Assembly: GCA_902783755.1 (NCBI GenBank)
Contig: CACZSC010000020.1
Location: forward strand, 1-8,541
Length of the DNA: 8,541 nucleotides
Direction of reading: 5' to 3'
From: an uncultured Ruminococcus sp.
GTDB lineage: Bacteria; Bacillota; Clostridia; Oscillospirales; CAG-272
Part shown: one piece after another, positions 6,855-8,541 of the stretch
Numbering within the stretch: position 1 is the first letter of the stretch
Layout: each line of letters starts with the position of its first letter
Program-made: the position numbers and the translations under genes
The notes under the pieces: generated by a model
Databases searched by the model: none
What the model was told of the DNA's origin: nothing
The model's input: only the letters and a program-made list of their open reading frames with translations

Positions 6855-8021
6855 ATGAAAAAACACAAAAAACTGAAGACCGTCCTTATCTGCGCGGGAT
6901 GCGTGCTGATCCTCGTCATTCTGGCGTCCGCCACGGCCCTGGTGGCGCTGCGGATCCGGACTGACAGTATAAACGACGACTTTTCCGGGGTCTTCACGGA
7001 CCCGAAATACTCGGAACCTGTCAGCGTGAACGGCATTGAGACGATCACACAGGACGTCTCATGCGGATACGCGGTGATCGAGATGTTCGGGGCCTGGTGC
7101 GGGAAGGATGTAACCGATGAAAGCCTTTACGGCGAATACGGGAGGGTCGTCACCTCGACCGGCGGTGCGTTCCGGGACGAGATGAACAGACAGTTCCCAG
7201 GGTTCAGCACCGAAATGCACAAATATCTCAAGAACACTGAACTTATCGATACGGTATACTCGAGCCTCAGGAACGGAGTGCCCGTTCCGTTCGAATGGGC
7301 CGCAAAGTACGGAGATGAGTGGACACTGCACTATTCACTGATCACGGGCATGGACATCCCCGGCGACAGGGTGACGGTGGCCAACCCGTACGGATATACC
7401 GAGAAAATCACGCTGCAGGAGCTGCTGGACAGGACGAGCTTCCGGGCCTACAGCGGCATGCCCCTGTTCCTGAAGCTGGGATTCGCTTTCGGGATCTTCG
7501 AGAAGAACACGGTGTTCACAGCGACACCGGACAGGGATATCACGGATACGGATGAGAAAAACGGGACTGACGTGATGCCTGCGGATTTTTCCCTTTTCTT
7601 CTCCTGCTGTATCATACCGGACAGGAAGAACATCCTGGACACGGAGAACGGGATCATACAGAAAGATCTGGTCCTTGACGGAACGGCGTCCTCCGCATGG
7701 GTTCCGGACGAAGAAACTCTCCGTGAGCTTTACTGCATCGTACGCGAAAACGGTCTTGCTTCGATCACGCGGACGATGACCTCTTCATCGCTCACGACGG
7801 ACGGCACCGCGATCGGTGTCGATCCGAATACATATTACGAGATATCGTTCGTGATGAACGGCGAAAGGCACACGGTGATCGGAGACGCCACAGCCGAATG
7901 TTATATCCAGCAGGACGAAGAAGCGCGGCGCTTCATGGACGCAGTGAGGGAGATCAGGCAGATCATGAAAAAGCTTCCGGAATGGTCTTCCCTGCCGGAA
8001 GCGAACGGTGCGTATCAATGA
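6855..8021 (+). CDS. Membrane-anchored C39-like cysteine peptidase with extra C-terminal domain
   Basis: This 388-residue protein has a basic N-terminus and one membrane span (about residues 8-33), with the rest predicted outside. Residues 52-220 match the papain-fold C39-like family (Peptidase_C39_2, PF13529 type). The catalytic cysteine is Cys70 in TQDVSCGYAVIEM, with Gln66 as the oxyanion residue. The catalytic histidine is His159 in DEWTLHYSLITG, and Asn177 in VANPYGY is the third member. The core is typical of the family in length and appears intact. Residues 240-388 form a second domain that I do not recognise, with conserved-looking LASITRTMTSSSL, DPNTYYEISF and GERHTVIGD segments and a helical end. 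The gene starts 72 bases after the SLH-YD surface protein. That protein may be its substrate or partner, which is inference from position and shared location only. Confidence 0.86.
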   Translation: MKKHKKLKTVLICAGCVLILVILASATALVALRIRTDSINDDFSGVFTDPKYSEPVSVNGIETITQDVSCGYAVIEMFGAWCGKDVTDESLYGEYGRVVTSTGGAFRDEMNRQFPGFSTEMHKYLKNTELIDTVYSSLRNGVPVPFEWAAKYGDEWTLHYSLITGMDIPGDRVTVANPYGYTEKITLQELLDRTSFRAYSGMPLFLKLGFAFGIFEKNTVFTATPDRDITDTDEKNGTDVMPADFSLFFSCCIIPDRKNILDTENGIIQKDLVLDGTASSAWVPDEETLRELYCIVRENGLASITRTMTSSSLTTDGTAIGVDPNTYYEISFVMNGERHTVIGDATAECYIQQDEEARRFMDAVREIRQIMKKLPEWSSLPEANGAYQ

Positions 8022-8134
8022 CACCTCCTTCGCCTGTGCGGGCTTCACTTCGTTCAGTACTCCGCCGGCCTTTTCCTCAGACGCAGTTTCCATGAGGAAT
8101 GCCAACAGACCATGATGCTCCAGAAAAAATAATG

Positions 8135-8154
8135 CAACCCCAAACAACCCCAAA
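8135..8154. repeat. Perfect tandem duplication of a 10-base unit
   Basis: CAACCCCAAA occurs twice, head to tail (8135-8144 and 8145-8154), just before the TATAAA at 8157. The unit is C- and A-rich on the + strand and unlike its surroundings. Paired direct repeats one helical turn apart can be a regulator's binding site. It could also be simple slippage. Confidence 0.6.
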
Positions 8155-8168
8155 AATATAAAACTATC

Positions 8169-8176
8169 AGGAAAGG
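8169..8176 (+). promoter_or_regulatory. Ribosome binding site supporting a TTG start
   Basis: AGGAAAGG ends eight bases before TTG 8185. No ATG or GTG start lies in frame between the upstream stop (TGA 8113-8115) and this point, so the site decides the start of the last gene. Confidence 0.6.
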
Positions 8177-8184
8177 TTTTAAAA

Positions 8185-8541
8185 TTGGAAACAGTTTATC
8201 AAGTCATTTGTCTAGTATTCATAGCAGCCGCAGCCATTTTCTTCATTACCAAGAACAAAAAATCAGAGACCGGAGCATCGACGTTACAGGTGATCATGGC
8301 CGTGTTCCAGCTCGTTCTGTGCGGCGGATTCTTCGCCCTCTGCATATCGGATGTATTAGACATAGGAGTGAATTTCTCGTATGAACGTCTGGTGCTTGAC
8401 TTTTTCTATGCTGCAGCATTTCTTGCGATCAGCATATATACGCTAGCCACAAAGCACAAGGAAGACAGCAGGTACTTCAAGGGGATCATTTGGACGTTCA
8501 TCGCCCTTATAGCGGTCCAGTGCTTCGTCTTCCCCTACGGA
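8185..8541 (+). CDS. Multi-spanning membrane protein of unknown function, 3'-truncated
   Basis: The frame opens at TTG 8185 and is still open at the last base of the window, so 119 N-terminal residues are visible and the C-terminus is missing. Four hydrophobic segments are apparent: residues 4-22 (VYQVICLVFIAAAAIFFI), 33-55 (including VFQLVLCGGFFALCI), 69-88 (LVLDFFYAAAFLAISIYTLA) and 98-116 (KGIIWTFIALIAVQCFVF). Short charged loops such as TKNKKSE and KHKEDSRYFKG lie between them and are likely cytoplasmic. I do not recognise the family. TTG start choice and a somewhat more AT-rich beginning distinguish it from the genes upstream. It follows a 163-base gap with a possible promoter, so it probably starts a new transcription unit. 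Confidence 0.72.
   Translation, partial: METVYQVICLVFIAAAAIFFITKNKKSETGASTLQVIMAVFQLVLCGGFFALCISDVLDIGVNFSYERLVLDFFYAAAFLAISIYTLATKHKEDSRYFKGIIWTFIALIAVQCFVFPYG

Larger units (their letters stand above)
8022..8184. promoter_or_regulatory. Intergenic region with composition switch and possible promoter
   Basis: The 163 bases have no convincing gene. The first 100 are GC-rich and hold a 7-bp inverted repeat (TTCCTCA 8073-8079 with TGAGGAA 8093-8099, 13-base loop) not followed by a T-run. From about 8122 the DNA becomes AT-rich, with a -10-like TATAAA at 8157-8162, but I see no matching -35 box. The region also contains the tandem repeat listed separately. It is a plausible site for transcription restarting at the last gene. 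Confidence 0.4.

Noticed and set aside
8073..8099. Inverted repeat downstream of the C39-like peptidase as a terminator
   Set aside because: The stem is seven pairs with a 13-base loop and no T-run, so termination cannot be claimed.

Overview
This 8.5 kb window holds eleven protein genes, all read from the + strand, with short gaps and mostly clear Shine-Dalgarno sites. Nine are complete, the first is cut at its 5' end and the last at its 3' end. I see no rRNA, tRNA, CRISPR array, transposase or convincing Rho-independent terminator. The gene content (a Bacillota-type GNAT acetyltransferase, a lipoprotein, S-layer-homology domains, YD repeats, a papain-fold C39-like peptidase) and the AGGAGG-type ribosome sites point to a Gram-positive anaerobe of the Clostridia type. 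Base composition is slightly GC-rich by eye, with unusually frequent ATA (Ile) and AGG (Arg) codons. No marker gene is present, so this placement is an inference.

Region 1 (1-1666) holds small metabolic and envelope genes: the end of a GNAT acetyltransferase, a lipoprotein with a cyclophilin-like domain, and a metallo-beta-lactamase (MBL) fold hydrolase with its metal ligands intact. Region 2 (1705-3934) is mostly uncharacterised: a 110-residue acidic protein, a 186-residue protein that may be a distant immunity protein of the Imm63 type (weak resemblance only), a 235-residue protein with a BspA-like leucine-rich element, and a second, different MBL-fold hydrolase whose start overlaps the preceding stop by one base. 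Region 3 (3958-4914) is a DUF1295 multi-spanning membrane protein related to steroid 5-alpha-reductases.

Region 4 (4983-8021) is the most distinctive part. An exported 599-residue protein combines three (partly degenerate) SLH modules, a short helical module and about ten YD repeats. A membrane-anchored C39-like cysteine peptidase with an extra unrecognised C-terminal domain follows it. Both are predicted to sit outside the membrane, and the spacing suggests they are co-transcribed, so a peptidase/surface-substrate or surface-assembly pairing is a reasonable hypothesis. Region 5 (8022-8541) starts with a 163-base noncoding gap that turns from GC-rich to AT-rich and carries a perfect 10-base tandem repeat. 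It leads into a TTG-started multi-spanning membrane protein that runs off the window.

The genes do not form one recognisable pathway. The common threads are envelope localisation (five of eleven products) and lineage-type hypothetical proteins. No strong evidence for a complete new system is visible. The best candidates for follow-up are the SLH-YD/C39 pair and the 1705-3934 cluster.
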